Source of the DNA: Archilochus colubris
Lineage: Eukaryota > Chordata > Aves > Apodiformes > Trochilidae
Reading direction: 5' to 3'
Assembly (NCBI GenBank): GCA_023079485.1
Contig: CM041083.1
Span: 142,241,052 to 142,305,051 of the forward strand
DNA length: 64,000 nt
Positions 59,276-64,000 of this stretch are shown here, one piece after another (the stretch's first letter is position 1; each line of letters starts with the position of its first letter). The position numbers and the translations under genes are program-made. The notes under the pieces are model-generated. The model worked only from the letters and a program-made list of their open reading frames with translations. It did not search any database and was not told the origin of the DNA.

Positions 59276-62200
59276 ATAGATAGATTCTGTTGTACACCAA
59301 ATGAGCTTTTATAAACTCAGTATTTTTGAACTCCTAAAAGGCTGTAAAAAGAAAATATTATACTGTAAGTGTTTCTAGCTTTCCTTGCTGCTCAGAAAAA
59401 ATACCTTTAGCAAAGGGTGCTGAATATCTTCTTTATAATCAAACAAAGCTCTGTTTGATTCTGCAAGATACTAAACTATTTGACTCTGTGTCAGCAACAC
59501 ATGTAAGTTTTTATTCACCTTCCAGCATATGGACCTACTTTTATAACTGAGACACTCACCAAGTTTCACTTTAAGCAGTCGGTGTGGCTGCTCATTACCC
59601 TCTGAGATCTTCTGGCTCTTTCTAACATCTCAGGGAACACAAGTTCCTAAAAGCAATGATTCCAAATTTCACCTTTATTAGGGACCAAACTCGGTGATGT
59701 GTATTTCTGCTCTCCTGTGAAGGTGTCTGCTCATATGTATAAAGTTAGTTACCTGTTTATAGGCTTTCCTGAGACCTTTGTGGAGAAAACCAGTGTGCCT
59801 GGTCACTAAGAGCAGCTCTAAACCCTTCGTAAAGACACAGGTGATTTGGCGGAAAGTCATTCATAAAAATGCCAGCATGGAAAAAGATTAATGGCATAGG
59901 AATCATTTGGTATTTAGTTTACTGGCTGAACAGCAACAAACCCCATAAAATCTGTTTTCAGCTTGTCTGATTAAAATGTAAAACGTGAACAAAAAATTTT
60001 GCTTAATAAAAGGAAGGAAAACAGTCAGCCTGAAGAAAGTGTTGTGTTGAACTTGAAGTAAAACATTCAACTTCTAAAATTTCTCAATATAATTGGGCAA
60101 ATATCAAAATGAAATCGTATACACCAAAAATTCTGAGAGAAAAAGGCCATCTTTGGAAGTTGGGGGAGAAGTTGCAAAAACTCCTCATATGTGACACAAA
60201 ATTTATCTCTGTGTAATCATATTAACCTTGTTCAGTGTCACAGAATCCTCTCTGATATTCCTTGCCACACCTCAGTGGAAGGCTGTCAGCATGGGTCTGT
60301 AGTTTTGCCATTTCTTTCTGTCTTCACCACACTATGAATTCCTGCAGCTAACATTTACCTTTGGGAAGTTTTCCCATGAGGAAAGGGAGCTAAGTTACTG
60401 ATCTGACTTTTCCTAGACATGCAGAAAAATGTTGTGATGGATATGTTTTATTATGATCAGCATCAATCTAATTTAGCTTTGCACTCACCCACAGCTAAGA
60501 ACCTGTAACAGACAGATGCATGATGAAAAACAGCAGTGGGAAGGTAGTGCTATGGTGATAGTGACTACATCAAAAAAAGGGACATCATGTAAAAGGCTAA
60601 TACAGTGCATTAAGCTCAGAAGCTCAAGACTGATCTAAATTCTGGGCTCAATATATCCATTTGCCTAATTTCCTTGCTTCTGAAATTAAGCATTATATAA
60701 ATGTGTCATAGTGCTCCAGTTGTTCTCCTCTTGAGAAATGAAAAGCACTGAGTCTCATTCTGCATATTCAAAGAAAAATAAATTGCAATTGAGAGATACA
60801 GGGCTGCCTGAAATTGGATTCAGTCTTTATTTAAAGTGAGCCTCCTTTCACTCCAACATGGGCAGCATTAGGATGCAGCCTACAAGATCCCCAGCTTCTT
60901 CAGTGTACAAATCGGTAAAAACACAGCATTTCTTTAGACCATTTTTTACAGCATAAATCTAGTTTGCTCTATCGGGTTAAAATTTTTAGTATGGTTTTTA
61001 TCCATTGTGTGTTACAGGATATTATGAAAAATTGAAATCCAAGCCAAAAATGTATGTTTTGTGCAACTGCAAATAACTGCAAAGCTCACTGCAACCATAC
61101 CAGTGCTACCACAGAAGTACCTTGGCAGATGTTCTAGGAAGTGAGAGAGCTTTAATAATTAAAAAAAAAAAAAACACCACAGATGTCAATTACTAATGGC
61201 AAGGTTTACCACACTCCTGCTACTAAACCACTTTCCATGGAGGCAAGTTATAATGTTTATTACCCACGTCCTCCTACTCTGTGCAACGAGTTGTGCAGTG
61301 GCGATGCTTAGGAAGTTTTCTTGGAGAGTCAAGATCTTTCAAAAGGAGCCCCACAGCAGCTATTTCAGCAATGCTGTTGCAGTTTTCAGATTGCAAGGAG
61401 GGCAACAAATTGAACTGACAATGTAGCAGCTGCTGTCTGCATCTTTCTCCCTCATTTCTGCCTTGCTCCACCCATTTCCTAAGAGTTCCTCTTGCCTATA
61501 AGAAATACAATGCATGCTCACTGCTCCCACACCTCTCACTGTGTTCTACACAGGCAGGAAGCTCTTTCTTTTCAAGAACTTTTATGGGTTTTTATTGAAA
61601 TGCACCACTTCAGGATTTGTTGTTTATAAATCAGTTTCAAGTGTACAACCTATACTTCTCAGAACACTAAATATAAGAAATACTGTTTATCACCTCACAC
61701 CTTGCTGCTAGCAATCAAAGCTCTGTAGAAGTTAAATTATAGCAGCTGATATAATCTGTATTGAAATGAACTGATATTGTTTGAATATAAAAGTAGAGAG
61801 GTATCTTTACTGGCAATAGTGTCAATATCTCCTGACTCTTCCCCACACTGCAGGGGAATCTCTTAGCTTCCCAGGTTGCCTTAGGCTCTCCTGGCCATGC
61901 TGCAATTACCTACATGGACATTTGGGAGCCCTGGTCTCCAGCAAAGACATTTAATTGTAGAACAGCTGTGCTGATGGAATTGTATGCAACTGCACAAAGT
62001 TGAAACAGAAGAACTGCTAAGTGGGAGTAAATAAGAAATTCCAGCTAGTACACAGCTCCTTAATGACATTTACAGCTAAATAAAAGAAGACCAAGAAGAG
62101 AGTTCAAAACAAGAACCCTAGTTTTCTTCACTGCTCAATTGTTAACCATTTCAGTTGAGTTTTCTCCAAGACAAATATGAACATTTTCTGGGGATAAGTT

Positions 62201-63426
62201 ATTGTAAAACTACTGCCAGTAAAATTGCACCAGATTTGGCACCTATCAGTCTGTTTTATCCCCCAAGACTATTTTCACTCACTCACACCCCTTCATATCT
62301 GAAGGCATAAATAGCATGCACCCTGATTCATACTGCAAGAACTGTTGGTGGTCATACAGAAGTCACAGTATTTAAGATATTTTGAGCTGAAAAGACCCAC
62401 AACCAAACCCCTCCAGTATAAAGGCATTTCTCACTCATCTAGCATTTTAGTTTATTTCTTGGATTACAGACTATCTAGAAGTATGAGGGGGGACAAAACT
62501 AAACCAGGTGTCCCCAATTGCCAAGGATTTTGGAGTACCTGAGCACCATAGAGTAATTAACAGACCTGAATAGTTACATCAGACAGTGAAGCTGCTGAAC
62601 TGCTCACAGAGGAAAAGAAGCAAATCACTGCTTTTTATTGCTCTGGGTGTAAATAGTAAAGGCATCTCAGTTTTTCTCTAGAGACACGTGGAGATAACAG
62701 TAGCATTCCCTTCTTTTGAGCCCCTATTTCATTACTTTCCACCCAAGAGTTCAAAATCTTTACCAATTGTCAGTTCAACAAAAATAATTCTTATAAAAAC
62801 ATCCTCTCAAAATTCTCAAACAAGTCTTAAATAAAAAGGGGAGGTTGTAGTAATCTTGCTCATATTGCTGATTTTAAGCCTGCGAACTATCTTATCTGTC
62901 ATGTAATTAGACTTTCTCCCAGTTTTATGTTCAAAAAGAAGCAAGAAATTACTAAAATAGATGCCCTCTCTCCTAGTGGCTATTTCTGGAATGGTCCTAC
63001 CTTGCCAGAGAACTCTGAGCAAATCAGAGACAGCCTGCAGGAGCAAAAAGACATCACTCTGGAAATATTCTGCTTTCTTCTTCATTGCCAGGCGTAAGAC
63101 CCACCACAACGTGGCAGCCAGAACACCCACTGATAAATGGGCAAAGTTCTACCCCAACTAAAGGCAGACATCGAGTCAAGGTCTCTTAATTAGACTTTCT
63201 GTTGCTTTTATAATCTATGGAAAGAAACAGGATGTTTCAAGAGAATGATTCAGTTCATTTAAGATCTGAATTGCTTTCTGGAGCTGTAGATTTATGTTCA
63301 CTGCTTAGGAAGGAATGTTATCTTAAATAAGGTTTGTCAGCTGAGTACTAAGTTTAAATGGGATGAATGTGGGTGAAAAACCCCCATCTGCATTGAGTAG
63401 ATGGGCCAATATTTTAGCTCAGCTCC
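59276..63426. other. AT-rich unique non-coding sequence
   Basis: No gene is supported. A 14-A run lies at 61161-61174. The stretch 62375-62420 vaguely resembles a decayed CR1 tail (GAGCTGAAAAGACCCACAA) but is too short and diverged to call. Frames up to 104 codons (62816-63130, minus) have no recognisable domain. Confidence 0.6.
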
Positions 63427-63452
63427 TTTTTTTTTTTTTTTTTTTTTTTTTT
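63427..63452. repeat. Poly-T, 26 bases
   Basis: Uninterrupted T run, the longest homopolymer in the window. Confidence 0.9.
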
Positions 63453-64000
63453 GTGAACAGGGACATATTAGGGCATCAAATTGGTGGTAGAAAGGCATGT
63501 ATGTATCTGCAAAAAGCCTCTCAAGCTCTTTTTTTGTAGGAGATCTGCATGTTTTCTGCTGCTGCCCAGAAAAAAGCAGTCAAAATCTTCTCTAAGTAAA
63601 TAATTGCAGAAAGCAGATAGAGAATAACAGAAGTAATGGTTTCATAATTGGAACAGAAGGCCACAGACTTTTATAATGAAAGCTAATATACACACACACA
63701 CACACAAAAAAAAGCCTGTAAAAGATCCTGTACTAAATAAAACTATTTAAAATTTTTTTCTCTACATACAACTTCCATCTCAGTTTGACAGAACTGCAAA
63801 ACCTCATTGAGCTCACTGTGAATAAAGCTGAGTGACTGAAACCTCTCTGCATTAAATCCGATTTTCCCAGAAAGAAGAGGGGGAAAAAATAGCAGCCATA
63901 GTGATTACTTTAAAAGAACAACAAACAAAGGAAAACAGATTTTTAACAACTTAAGGACACACTGCACTCTGACCAGTTGCTAGCTTATAATTAAGGCATC
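63453..64000. other. Unique non-coding sequence to window end
   Basis: Contains a short CA microsatellite at 63690-63706 followed by A. Nothing else is recognised, and no gene runs off the window edge that I can support. Confidence 0.6.

Noticed and set aside
62375..62420. Possible decayed CR1 tail (GAGCTGAAAAGACCCACAA)
   Set aside because: Too short and lacks the CATAGAAT tail units; similarity could be chance.

Overview
This window looks like bird nuclear DNA without protein-coding genes. The bird assignment rests on two CR1 LINE tails (17341-17420 and 20984-21140). They carry the 8-bp CATAGAAT tail repeat (reverse complement ATTCTATG) and the GGTTGGAAGGGACCTCAGAGATCAT-type 3' end common in avian genomes. 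The 20984-21140 copy is well preserved and resembles types frequent in songbirds, but the order cannot be fixed from this alone. The base composition (AT-rich, CpG-poor), the scarcity of young transposons and the absence of SINE arrays also fit a bird.

I found no open reading frame that looks like a real gene or exon. The longest frames (about 130-175 codons) lack recognisable domains, and several are translations of poly-A/poly-T or CAAA-type tracts. No tRNA, rRNA, CRISPR array, bacterial operon or intact viral element was seen. The window is best read as a gene desert or a very long intron.

The main content appears to be regulatory. Strongest is 6600-7760, a motif-dense, locally CpG-rich block with at least ten GATA/TTATC cores, homeodomain TAAT cores, a TCF/LEF-GATA composite and a duplicated AACCGGTGGAA motif. 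It looks like a developmental enhancer or an orphan CpG island. A second broad block is 40840-43150, with TAATTA sites, TCF-like sites and a CpG patch at 42918-43035. Smaller candidates lie at 14930-15260 (two RFX X-box-like sites), 26641-26700 (inverted K50-homeodomain pair plus GATA), 52620-52800, 54060-54300 (contains a 76-bp stem-loop with 19-bp arms) and 57060-57360 (iterated CTGATC/GATCAG). Conservation itself cannot be measured here; these calls rest on composition and motifs.

Repeats are sparse: two CR1 fragments, four probable remnants of ancient MIR/CORE-type SINEs (11411-11515, 12625-12712, 16628-16745, 59161-59275), one 37-bp tandem duplication (13823-13896), several short perfect or near-perfect palindromes, and ordinary homopolymer or microsatellite tracts. 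The rest is AT-rich unique sequence in which I see nothing specific, described region by region.
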